A program made the translations under genes and the position numbers. From NCBI GenBank assembly GCA_947469885.1, contig CANIQT010000006.1, forward strand, positions 1 to 64,000: DNA of 64,000 nt, in the 5' to 3' direction. Position 1 is the stretch's first letter. Each line of letters starts with the position of its first letter. Positions 16,344 to 24,600 of the stretch are shown here, one piece after another. The DNA comes from Bacteroidota bacterium (lineage in GTDB: Bacteria > Bacteroidota > Bacteroidia > 2-12-FULL-35-15). The notes under the pieces were generated by a model. That model was not told the DNA's origin, made no database searches, and saw nothing but the letters and a program-made list of their open reading frames with translations.

Positions 16344-17453
16344 ATGCGTTCGCTAATTTTAATTGTATCTGTTTTTTTTATTTCAACTGAAATTTATTCA
16401 CAAGGTTGCTGTTCGGGTGGTAGCGGAAGTCCTATTGCAGGCGGTGCATCGGCAGGTGTACTACTTGACAGGCAAATGGAGATTGCCGCTAATTATCAAT
16501 ATATCCAAACAAATAAATTTTATTCGGGTGATAAGGATACATCAAAATTATTTGATAATTTTTACAGTAATTACCTTTATTTTAAAGTAGGGTATGGTCT
16601 TACAAAGGATTTGACAATGTCTATTGAAACGGGTTATTTTATTAATAAGACACAATACGGATTAGATAAAATTGATACGGTTAAATCGGGAGGAATTGGA
16701 GATTTAATTTTGTTTCCAAAGTATGATATTTATAACCGTACAACAGAAAGCAAACGCACTGAAATTACATTAGGACTTGGTTATAAAATTCCTTTAGGAA
16801 GTTATAATGATTCAACGGTTGTTTACACCAATCCTTACACGCATAAACAAACATTCACTACTTCACCGCCAACAGTGCAAGCAACAACAGGTTCAAATGA
16901 TTTTATTTTTTACGGATTTTTCTTTCGTGGTTATCCTCTTAAAAAATTCAGAATTTTTGCAAACGTATTATACATAAGAAAGGGGTTTAATCCGTTGGGT
17001 GAAAAATTCGGGGATTATGCAAGTGTCGGGCTTTTCTTTGGGAGAACATTTTTTGAAAAGTTGGGAGTTACACTGCAAGTAAAAGGGGAACATATTGCAA
17101 AAATGCAATATGATAAAAAGATAGATTACCTTGCAATGTATAATGTGGATGTTTTTTCAACTGGAAGTAGAAAAGTGTTTTTTGTTCCTCAAATAAGTTT
17201 TACACAGAAAAACTTTACAATTTTTGCATCAAGTGAAATACCTTTATATCAGTATGTAAATAAAGTTCAGGTGGGTTCTCAATATCAGGCAACGGTTGGT
17301 ATTTCCTATAAATTTTTTACGGTAAGCGCAAAAAGCAAAGTAGGAAAAACAGATGGTAAAGACCTTTATCAATGTGAAATGAAATGTAGGGGTGGCGAAA
17401 GTGATAAACCTGGGAAATGCAGAGTTTGCGGAATGGATTTGATAAAACAATAA
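16344..17453 (+). CDS. Outer-membrane beta-barrel-like protein with C-terminal metal-binding domain
   Basis: The ATG at 16344 begins a signal peptide (MRSLILIVSVFFISTEIYSQ); an in-frame upstream ATG lies inside the preceding terminator and is rejected. After GCCSGGSGSP the protein shows alternating aromatic beta-strands (about 45-335) like bacterial outer-membrane transporter/porin-like proteins. The last 30 residues, YQCEMKCRGG-ESDKPGKCRVCGMDL, match the heavy-metal-binding domain (usually YxCPMHP..PGxCPxCGM) but with CEMKC in place of CPMHP. The GCCSGG start adds another possible metal site. It is followed after 3 bp by the TlpA-like gene. A metal-linked outer-membrane role is inferred. Confidence 0.75.
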   Translation: MRSLILIVSVFFISTEIYSQGCCSGGSGSPIAGGASAGVLLDRQMEIAANYQYIQTNKFYSGDKDTSKLFDNFYSNYLYFKVGYGLTKDLTMSIETGYFINKTQYGLDKIDTVKSGGIGDLILFPKYDIYNRTTESKRTEITLGLGYKIPLGSYNDSTVVYTNPYTHKQTFTTSPPTVQATTGSNDFIFYGFFFRGYPLKKFRIFANVLYIRKGFNPLGEKFGDYASVGLFFGRTFFEKLGVTLQVKGEHIAKMQYDKKIDYLAMYNVDVFSTGSRKVFFVPQISFTQKNFTIFASSEIPLYQYVNKVQVGSQYQATVGISYKFFTVSAKSKVGKTDGKDLYQCEMKCRGGESDKPGKCRVCGMDLIKQ

Positions 17454-17456
17454 GTT

Positions 17457-17945
17457 ATGACAAAAATATTTGCACTGTGTTTGTTCTTGGTTTCCTTCAT
17501 TCAAACGGATGAACGGAAAGTTCCCGAAGTGAACTTAAAAGCGTTGGATGGGAAAACTGTTAATTCTTCTACGTTTTCAAATGGTGGTAAACCTTATTTG
17601 ATTTGCTTTTTTGCTACTTGGTGTATTCCCTGCAAAAATGAACTGGATGCTATTTCTGATAATTTGAAAGATTGGCAAAAGCAAACAGGTGTTAAAATAA
17701 TTGCTGTTTCTATTGATGACCCTAAAACTTCGAGTAAAATTTCTCCTTTCGTAAAAACAAATGGTTGGGAGTTTGAAATTTATCACGATGAAAGTATGGA
17801 CTTTAAACGTGCTTTGAATGTGATTTGTTCTCCTCATGTTTTTTTGGTAAATGGTAGCAATAATATAGTCTGGGAGGATAATAGTTATAAGGAAGGTGAA
17901 GAGGATGTGATTTTTTCTAAAATAAAGGATTGTGTTAAGAAGTAG
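17457..17945 (+). CDS. TlpA-like periplasmic thiol-disulfide oxidoreductase
   Basis: A short N-terminal signal (1-17) precedes a TlpA/ResA-like thioredoxin fold. The active site is FFATWCIPCKNEL (C56, C59), followed by the TlpA-type VKIIAVSIDDPKTSSKI segment and CSPHVFLVNG with the cis-proline region altered to SPH. Length (162 residues) fits the family. It is coupled to the preceding outer-membrane gene (3-bp spacing) and probably reduces periplasmic cysteines. A close paralogue with a destroyed CxxC forms the C-terminal half of the fusion at 55612. Confidence 0.9.
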   Translation: MTKIFALCLFLVSFIQTDERKVPEVNLKALDGKTVNSSTFSNGGKPYLICFFATWCIPCKNELDAISDNLKDWQKQTGVKIIAVSIDDPKTSSKISPFVKTNGWEFEIYHDESMDFKRALNVICSPHVFLVNGSNNIVWEDNSYKEGEEDVIFSKIKDCVKK

Positions 17946-18131
17946 CATTTTGGTTAGTTGCCTTAAATGATTTATGCCTTTCATAAGGTAAAATAAACCA
18001 TAATCTTTATTACTCTTCTAACCGTTGAAGCCCTTCAAATTTTTTGGGGAATAAGTCAGATAAGTCAATAACCCAAGCCCGACTGCAAACTTTTCAGTTT
18101 TATTAACATTACACAAAAGAAATAAAAACAT

Positions 18132-18139
18132 TACCTTTG
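18132..18139 (+). promoter_or_regulatory. -7 box upstream of the small secreted protein at 18158
   Basis: TACCTTTG matches TAnnTTTG, 18 bp before the GTG start. Confidence 0.5.
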
Positions 18140-18157
18140 ACCCGACAAAAATAAATC

Positions 18158-18550
18158 GTGAGAAAAACACTCAACATATCTCTTTTATCATTTTACTTAT
18201 TTGGTACGTTATGTTTACCATTAGGCGACTTCTCCATACTTGCCGACCTGCCCCAAATGTATCGCCATTGCAAAGCAACAGAAGATAAAGATATGACACC
18301 AATAGATTTTATCACCGACCATTTAATAAACTTTGACGAAATGTTTGACAAACACGATAACGGAGACCAACAGAAACCACACCAACCAATACAAAACCAT
18401 CACCAAACACAAACAGTTTTTTCACTCATAACAACCTATAATATTTCCTCAAAAGAAATAATCCTCACCGAAACAAAACCCATTATTTACAAAACAAGTT
18501 TTGTTACTTCCGAGTACATTACTACAATTTTCCGCCCTCCGATAGTTTAA
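18158..18550 (+). CDS. Small secreted hypothetical protein of a metal-resistance locus
   Basis: The frame begins at a GTG (RKTLNISLLSFYLFGTLCLPLGD), giving a signal-like hydrophobic start, and is 130 residues long. It contains CKATEDKDMTPIDFITDHLINFDEMFDKHDNG, an acidic segment, followed by a His/Gln-rich stretch (HQPIQNHHQTQ) that could bind metal. I recognise no characterised domain, but small His-rich secreted proteins like this commonly sit before RND efflux genes in Bacteroidota. No better start was found; GTG is chosen because the signal peptide begins there. Confidence 0.65.
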   Translation: MRKTLNISLLSFYLFGTLCLPLGDFSILADLPQMYRHCKATEDKDMTPIDFITDHLINFDEMFDKHDNGDQQKPHQPIQNHHQTQTVFSLITTYNISSKEIILTETKPIIYKTSFVTSEYITTIFRPPIV

Positions 18551-18569
18551 TTCTTTTTATATTGAATTC

Positions 18570-18591
18570 CACAAATGCAAAAGCATTTGTG
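18570..18591 (+). terminator. Hairpin after the 18158 gene
   Basis: CACAAATGC and GCATTTGTG form a perfect 9-bp stem with an AAAA loop, 20 bp after the stop. There is no T-run, so it may be an RNA-stabilising or rho-assisted hairpin. Confidence 0.5.
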
Positions 18592-18626
18592 CATTATCAT
18601 ATTTATTAATAATTAAATTTAAAAAA

Positions 18627-19097
18627 ATGAAAAAATTTCTTATTGTGCTGCTATGCGCAGCATTTATGAGCATTTCGGTTTATGCTCAAAAAATATCAAC
18701 CGACAAAGTTCCTGCTGTTGTTGCTTCAGCATTCAAAACAAAATTTCCAAACGCAACTAAAGTAAACTGGGAATTGGAAAATGCAAATGAGTATGAAGCA
18801 GAGTTTAAACTCAATGGTGAAGAAATGTCTGCCAGCTATGACAAAGAAGGAAAGTGGATGGAAACAGAAACAGAAATAAAAATTTCTGCTTTGCCAGCCG
18901 CTGTACAATCTGCGTTAAAAAAAAATTTTGCGGATTACAAAGTAGAAGAAGCAAGCAAAATTGAAAGCTCGAAAAATGGAGAATGTTTTGAAGCCGAGAT
19001 TGAAAAAGGCGAAGAATCATTTGATGTATTGTTTACACCAGAAGGTAAAATGTTGAGCAAGACAAAAAGAGAGAAGGAAAAAGGAGACAAAGATTAA
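18627..19097 (+). CDS. PepSY-like periplasmic protein
   Basis: A signal peptide (1-20, ending VYAQ) precedes two repeats of the PepSY-like (PF11396-type) fold: VPAVVASAFKTKFPNATKVNWE with EAEFKLNGEEMSASYDKEGKW, and LPAAVQSALKKNFADYKVEEA with EAEIEKGEESFDVLFTPEGK. The alternation of a helix ending in FP-x-A, a W/E strand and a D-x-x-G-K-W turn is characteristic. The function of the family is unclear; such proteins are often induced by envelope or metal stress in this phylum. A strong terminator follows. Confidence 0.85.
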   Translation: MKKFLIVLLCAAFMSISVYAQKISTDKVPAVVASAFKTKFPNATKVNWELENANEYEAEFKLNGEEMSASYDKEGKWMETETEIKISALPAAVQSALKKNFADYKVEEASKIESSKNGECFEAEIEKGEESFDVLFTPEGKMLSKTKREKEKGDKD

Positions 19098-19105
19098 ACA
19101 GTAAA

Positions 19106-19136
19106 GGAAGCACCGCAAGCGGTGCTTCCTTTTTTA
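19106..19136 (+). terminator. Intrinsic terminator of the PepSY-like gene
   Basis: GGAAGCACCG and CGGTGCTTCC form a perfect 10-bp stem with a 4-base loop, then six T. Confidence 0.93.
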
Positions 19137-19146
19137 TTTAAAAATT

Positions 19147-19561
19147 TTGACAAATAATAAAAAATTAATTTCGCAAATACTTGGCGCAATAGTAGCCGCC
19201 AATGCAATCATATTTCTTTTACTTGCATACTTGCAAGTATTTTCATCCACTCCCAGAGCCATTGTATTCATTGACTTTTTGGGGGCGACTATGTGTTTAC
19301 TCATTATGGTTTACAGGCTATGCACTTTACAGAAAATACTTACCAAACAAAAGCATTTTAAAAACAATAATCATTTTAATTGTCTGTATCAACATACCCG
19401 TTTTTCTAACATAAGGATACTTAAACAAACTTTCGCCCGACCTTGCAACACTTCCATTCATTGACTTTTGGGGACGCTTAACAGTTTATTCATTATGGTT
19501 TATGGCTTACGAATTTTATCGTAATTATATGAAAGAAGATAAAACAGAAACAGCAATTTAA
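19147..19561 (+). pseudogene. Decayed membrane-protein gene (frameshift and stop)
   Basis: From a TTG at 19147 the frame encodes a membrane-like start (ILGAIVAANAIIFLLLAYLQVF) up to FIDF, then a T5G5 run (19276-19285) shifts the frame by one base. The continuing frame reads FWGRLCVYSLWFTGYALYRKYL, a membrane helix (ILKTIIILIVCINIPVFL), an in-frame TAA (19412-19414) and then PFIDFWGRLTVYSLWFMAYEFYRNYM up to 19561. The two FIDFWGRLxVYSLWF segments show an internally duplicated protein of about 137 residues. Two lesions argue for a genuine pseudogene, though a homopolymer sequencing error could explain the first. Confidence 0.75.
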
Positions 19562-19567
19562 AAGCCA

Positions 19568-20332
19568 ATGAACAAACTTCCAGCAATCACAATTTCATTT
19601 TGGATAATGAAAATTTGCGCCACCACGTTAGGCGAAACAGCAGGAGATTTACTTTCAATGACAATGAATGTAAGCTATGCAATCAGTTCAATAATACTAT
19701 TAAGTTTTTTCTTTGTAGTTTTAATCATTCAATTACTCACAAAAAAATTCCACCCAATAATTTATTGGTTAGTCATACTTGCCACAAGCACAGCAGGAAC
19801 AACAATGTCCGATTTTATGGACAGAACACTTGGTTTAGGCTATGCAACAGGCTCAATGATATTAGTAGTACTCTTAATAATTACACTTTTCATTTGGAAA
19901 CAAACAGAAAAATCATTGTCCGTTACAGATATAAAATCAACAAGAGGAGAAATATTTTATTGGACAGCAATTTTATTTTCCAACACATTAGGCACAGCCC
20001 TTGGCGATTTCCTTGCAGATAATTCAGGACTTGGATTCATAGGCGGAGCAATACTTATAGATAGTTTATTAATTCTAACAGTCATAGCATACCGCTTCAC
20101 AAAAATTTCCACAGTCATTTTATTTTGGTCCGCATTTGTTCTCACACGCCCATTTGGCGCAACCTTTGGCGACCTACTCACAAAAACACACGAAAAAGGA
20201 GGACTAAATTTCGGGACTATTGGTTCATCAAGCATACTGTTTGGAATACTCTCAATATTAGTATTTCTATCCATTAAAAAACTAAACCAACGCTCATCAA
20301 CCGCACCCGAACATACCCGAAAAACATTTTAG
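19568..20332 (+). CDS. COG4705-like integral membrane protein with fourfold GD repeat
   Basis: The 254-residue protein has about eight membrane segments arranged as four repeats. Each repeat has a small-residue motif ending in an acidic pair: TTLGETAGDLLSM, STAGTTMSDFMDR, NTLGTALGDFLAD and PFGATFGDLLTK, followed by a GxGYATGS-like segment. This matches the uncharacterised COG4705 membrane protein family. The buried conserved Asp/Thr residues suggest cation binding, and the locus suggests a metal, but no transport function is proven. It begins 6 bp after the decayed gene. Confidence 0.75.
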   Translation: MNKLPAITISFWIMKICATTLGETAGDLLSMTMNVSYAISSIILLSFFFVVLIIQLLTKKFHPIIYWLVILATSTAGTTMSDFMDRTLGLGYATGSMILVVLLIITLFIWKQTEKSLSVTDIKSTRGEIFYWTAILFSNTLGTALGDFLADNSGLGFIGGAILIDSLLILTVIAYRFTKISTVILFWSAFVLTRPFGATFGDLLTKTHEKGGLNFGTIGSSSILFGILSILVFLSIKKLNQRSSTAPEHTRKTF

Positions 20333-20333
20333 T

Positions 20334-20341
20334 TATCTTTG
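20334..20341 (+). promoter_or_regulatory. -7 box of the methyltransferase gene
   Basis: TATCTTTG matches TAnnTTTG and lies 23 bp before the ATG, overlapping the end of the previous gene by context. Confidence 0.55.
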
Positions 20342-20364
20342 CGCAATAAAGTAACAGAACAATA

Positions 20365-20979
20365 ATGGAATCACGAAAAGAACATTGGGAAAAAGTTTAC
20401 GCAACGAAACAGCCTAACGAAGTTAGTTGGACACAAGAACTACCAAAAACATCATTGGACTTTGTCCACAGTTTTAACCTGCCAAAGACAGCCAAAATAA
20501 TTGACATTGGCGGTGGCGACAGTAGGTTAGTTGACTACCTACTTGACGAAGGTTACGAAAACATTTCAGTACTTGACATCTCTGAAAAAGCCATTGACAG
20601 AGCAAAGCAACGACTTGGCGACAAAGCAACAAAAGTAAATTGGGTAGTAAGTGATGTAACAGAGTTTCATCCGACAACACAATACGACTGTTGGCACGAC
20701 AGAGCAACATTCCACTTCCTGACAAATGCAGACGAAATAAATACCTATCTAAACACAGCCCGACAAGCAGTTTCAGGATATATGGCAATCGGAACATTCT
20801 CCGACAAAGGACCTAAAAAATGTAGTATGCTTGATGTTCACCAATACACCGAACAAGAATTACAACAGCAATTAAACAACGGTTTTGAAAAAATAAAGTG
20901 CGTAACTGAAGACCATACAACACCGTTTAACACAATACAAAACTTCCTGTTTTGTAGTTTCAAACGAAACCCCAATTAA
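20365..20979 (+). CDS. Class I SAM-dependent methyltransferase
   Basis: The 204-residue protein has the Rossmann-type SAM-binding motif I IIDIGGGDSRLVDYLL (about 46-61), motif II SVLDISEKAI (about 68-77) and a motif-IV-like DCWHDRATFHFL (about 110-121). The layout resembles the small methyltransferases found beside metal or metalloid resistance genes (for example tellurite TehB- or thiol-methyltransferase-like proteins); the WHDRATFHF motif is typical of one such group. The substrate is unknown. It is transcribed from its own box and followed by DUF6660. Confidence 0.85.
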   Translation: MESRKEHWEKVYATKQPNEVSWTQELPKTSLDFVHSFNLPKTAKIIDIGGGDSRLVDYLLDEGYENISVLDISEKAIDRAKQRLGDKATKVNWVVSDVTEFHPTTQYDCWHDRATFHFLTNADEINTYLNTARQAVSGYMAIGTFSDKGPKKCSMLDVHQYTEQELQQQLNNGFEKIKCVTEDHTTPFNTIQNFLFCSFKRNPN

Positions 20980-20994
20980 CCTGACAATTTTACC

Positions 20995-21002
20995 TATCTT
21001 TG
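20995..21002 (+). promoter_or_regulatory. -7 box immediately before the DUF6660 ATG
   Basis: TATCTTTG ends only 6 bp before the ATG at 21009. With the usual distance from this box to the start of transcription, the mRNA would have almost no leader. Confidence 0.6.
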
Positions 21003-21008
21003 ACCCCG

Positions 21009-21332
21009 ATGAAATTTTTCTGTTACCTCTTTTCCTTTTACGTTTTGATGCTTTCGGTAGTGCCTTGTGCAGATGCCGAAGGAATTAATACATCTGCACA
21101 ACAGTTGACAATTCAACATTCACAGACAAACTCCCAAGGACACAATGAAGAAAATGATTGTTCACCTTTTTGCACTTGTGCTTGTTGTGGTTGTCAGGGC
21201 TTTAATGTTCCTGTTTTTTATTCTATGAAATGCAGTTCTTCTTTTAAAACCGAAAAAAATATTTCTGATTACACTTTTACTTTTACTTCCGATTTTACTT
21301 CAAAGATTTGGCAACCGCCAAAAATCAGCTAA
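21009..21332 (+). CDS. DUF6660 family Cys-rich small secreted protein
   Basis: The ATG at 21009 begins a signal peptide (MKFFCYLFSFYVLMLSVVPCADA); an earlier in-frame TTG at 21000 lies inside the promoter box and is rejected. The mature part has a His/Glu stretch (HSQTNSQGHNEENDC) and the cluster CSPFCTCACCGCQGF, with six Cys in 14 residues, which should bind metal. Proteins with this start (YxFSFYxLxLSxVPC) and CTCACC cluster precede czcA in many Bacteroidota and are listed as DUF6660. The function is unknown; it is directly upstream of the czcA-type gene here. Confidence 0.8.
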   Translation: MKFFCYLFSFYVLMLSVVPCADAEGINTSAQQLTIQHSQTNSQGHNEENDCSPFCTCACCGCQGFNVPVFYSMKCSSSFKTEKNISDYTFTFTSDFTSKIWQPPKIS

Positions 21333-21345
21333 TGAATTTATGAGG

Positions 21346-21397
21346 TGTCCGCAAGCGGACACAAAAGAAAATGTTTAGGGTGCTAACGCACCCCAAA
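21346..21397 (+). terminator. Two hairpins after the DUF6660 gene
   Basis: TGTCCG/CGGACA (21346-21361) and TTTAGGGTGC/GCACCCCAAA (21374-21397) are adjacent stem-loops. Neither has a strong T-run on the plus strand. Confidence 0.5.
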
Positions 21398-21426
21398 CCT
21401 TCATTTATTTCATTAACTAAATAATT

Positions 21427-21474
21427 ATACTAAATAAAATTATTGCGTTCTCCATACAGAACAAAGTCATAATA
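21427..21474 (+). repeat. Duplicated, decayed copy of the czcA 5' end
   Basis: About 48 bp match the first codons of the gene at 21610: TAAATAAAATTATTGCGTTC is identical and ATACAGAACAAAG resembles ATAAAGAACAAAT. The start codon is changed to ATA and the frame stops at TAG, so it is not translated as such. The two copies are 183 bp apart. Confidence 0.8.
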
Positions 21475-21497
21475 GACCTCATTCAGCAAGTTTAATA

Positions 21498-21530
21498 AGC
21501 GATTAATAAGCTTTTAAGCATATAATCGCT
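21498..21530. promoter_or_regulatory. Inverted repeat upstream of czcA (possible operator)
   Basis: AGCGATTA and TAATCGCT form a perfect 8-bp inverted repeat with a 17-base centre that holds a smaller GCTT/AAGC. It lies 80-110 bp before czcA in a region without genes. Confidence 0.4.
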
Positions 21531-21609
21531 GTTAACAATAAGTAGGACTTTTGTGCCCTTAAAAATTAGGTAAATGCAACAAGACATTATCAAAAAAAAA
21601 TAAAAAAAT

Positions 21610-24600
21610 ATGTTAAATAAAATTATTGCGTTCTCTATAAAGAACAAATTGATTATAGGATTATTTCTTATAGCCCTTATTGGTTACGGCAGTTACCAAA
21701 TCACACAACTGCCAATTGATGCAGTCCCCGACATAACAGACAATCAGGTACAAGTAATCACAACAGCCCCTTCGCTTGGTGCGCCCGATGTAGAGCGGTT
21801 AATTACATTTCCCATTGAACAGGCAAACAGCAATATTCCCGGGCTAAAAAAAATCCGAAGCTTTTCACGCTTTGGGCTTTCGCTTATCACCATTGTGTTT
21901 GAAGATGATGTGGATATTTATTGGGCAAGACAACAGGTAACAGAACGATTAAAACAGGCACAGGAACAAATCCCAAAAGGGCTTGGTTCACCTGAATTAG
22001 CACCTGTTACCACAGGGCTTGGCGAAATCTATCAATATGTAATTCGTGCCAAACACGGTTACGAAACCAAATACGATGCAACAGAATTAAGAACAATACA
22101 GGATTGGATTGTTCGCAGACAATTGTTAGGCGTAAAAGGTGTTGCCGATGTAAGCAGTTTTGGGGGAAAACTTAAACAATACGAAATTGCAGTGGATGCA
22201 AACAAATTAAAGTCCTACAATATAAGTATTAACGATGTATTCACAGCTTTAGAAAATAATAATGAAAATACAGGCGGTGCTTACATTGAAAAAAAATCTA
22301 CTGTATTATATATCCGTGCAGAAGGATTAATAGGTACAAAAGACGACATTAAAAACATTGTTGTAAAAAACACAAGCAATGGAACACCGCTATTAATAAA
22401 CGATGTAGCTGATGTAAGAATAGGCAGTGCTGTTCGTTACGGAGGTATGACTTACAATGATGAAGGCGAAGCCGCAGGCGCTGTAGTAATGATGCTCAAA
22501 GGAGAAAACAGCAGCGCAGTGATTGAAAATGTAAAAGAACGCATTGCTCAAATTGAAAAAACATTACCCGAAGGTGTGGTAATTGAACCGTTTCTTGATA
22601 GAACAAAAATGGTTAAAAGTGCTATTAGTACCGTGTTAAAAAACTTAATGGAAGGTGCATTAATTGTAATTTTTGTATTGGTTTTATTCCTTGGGAACTT
22701 CAGAGCAGGTTTTTTAGTTGCCTCTGTAATTCCTTTGGCAATGCTGTTTGCAGTCATTATGATGAATATGTTTGGTGTCAGCGGAAACCTGATGAGTTTA
22801 GGAGCATTAGATTTTGGTTTGATTGTGGACGGTGCTGTAATCATTGTGGAAGCAGTGATGCACAGCATTACGAACAGTAAAAGAACAGGAACAATAAATC
22901 AAAGTGATATGGATAAAGAAGTAAGCGGTTCAGCAAGCAGAATGATGAACAGCGCAGTATTCGGGCAAATCATCATACTTATTGTTTACTTACCAATTTT
23001 CACATTGGAAGGAATAGAAGGAAAAATGTTTAAGCCAATGGCTCAAACTGTTGCCTTCGCTTTACTTGGTGCATTCATTCTTTCGCTTACTTACATTCCA
23101 ATGATGAGCGCATTGTTTTTAAACAAAACTGTTTCACACAAAAAAAATATCTCTGATAAAATGATGGACTTCTTTATTCGTGGACATCAAAAGTATTTGA
23201 GTAAAGTTTTGAACTTCCCAAAAACAATAATTGGAATTTCCATTTCGTTGTTGCTCATTTCATTTTTCATTTTCTCAAGGATGGGTGGAGAATTTATTCC
23301 CACTTTGCCCGAAGGAGATTTCGCATTAGAAACAAGAGTGCTTACAGGTAGCAATATTAATACTACGGTGGACGCTTGTTTAAAAGCAGCTCACATTTTA
23401 AAAAAGAAATTTCCCGAAGTAGAAAAAGTTGTAGGCAAAGTTGGAAGTGGTGAAATTCCCACCGACCCAATGCCAATGGAAGCAGCAGATTTAATGATTA
23501 TTTTAAAAGATAAATCCGAATGGACTTCTGCCAAAACGTGGGATGAAATGGCAGAAAAAATGAGCGAAGCATTGCAGGATGTCCCAGGCGTTACTTACGG
23601 TTTTCAATATCCAGTTGCAATGCGTTTCAACGAGTTAATGACTGGTGCAAAACAAGATGTAGTTTGTAAAATATTTGGCGAAAATTTAGACACACTTTCC
23701 AAATATTCAAAACTGTTAGGCGATGTTGCAGGAAAAATTGATGGTGCGGAAGCCGTATATGTAGAACCGATTGACGGGCTTCCGCAGGTACTGATTAATT
23801 ACAAAAGAAATGTAATTGCTCAATACGGTATGAATATTTCCGACATCAATAGAGTGGTGAATACTGCCTTTGCAGGGCAAAGTAGTGGACAGGTATTTGA
23901 AGATGAAAAACGTTTTGATTTAGTCGTTCGCCTTGCAGGTGAGAACAGACAAAATTTAGAAGATGTACAAAACCTTTTAATCCCAACAGCACAAAACACA
24001 CAAATCCCCTTGTATCAGGTGGCTGATGTTTCCATAAAAGAAAGTATAAATCAAATTCAACGTGAGGATGCAAAGCGCAGAATCATTGTTGGCTTTAATG
24101 TGAAAGGCAGGGATGTACAAAGCATTGTAAAAGATTTGCAAACGCAAATTGACAAGAAAATAAAACTACCTACTGGTTATTTTATTACTTATGGTGGTGC
24201 TTTTGAAAACTTAATCGCTGCAAAAAAACGTTTGTCACTTGCAGTTCCACTTTCTTTATTATTAATCTTTCTCCTACTCTACTTTGCTTTCAATTCTATC
24301 AAGCAAGGTTTACTTATCTATTCAGCAATTCCACTTTCAGCAATCGGGGGTATTTTATTTTTAGCAATGCGGGGAATGCCTTTCAGTATCAGCGCTGGTG
24401 TTGGTTTTATTGCTTTATTCGGTGTAGCAGTCCTCAATGGAATTGTTTTACTTGCCGAATTTAACCGTATAAAAGCCGAAGGCGAAACCGATACCAAACA
24501 AATTGTACTCAAAGGAACAAAGCACAGATTACGCCCTGTTTTAATGACTGCCTTTGTTGCCTCACTTGGTTTTTTACCAATGGCATTAAGTCACGGTGCA

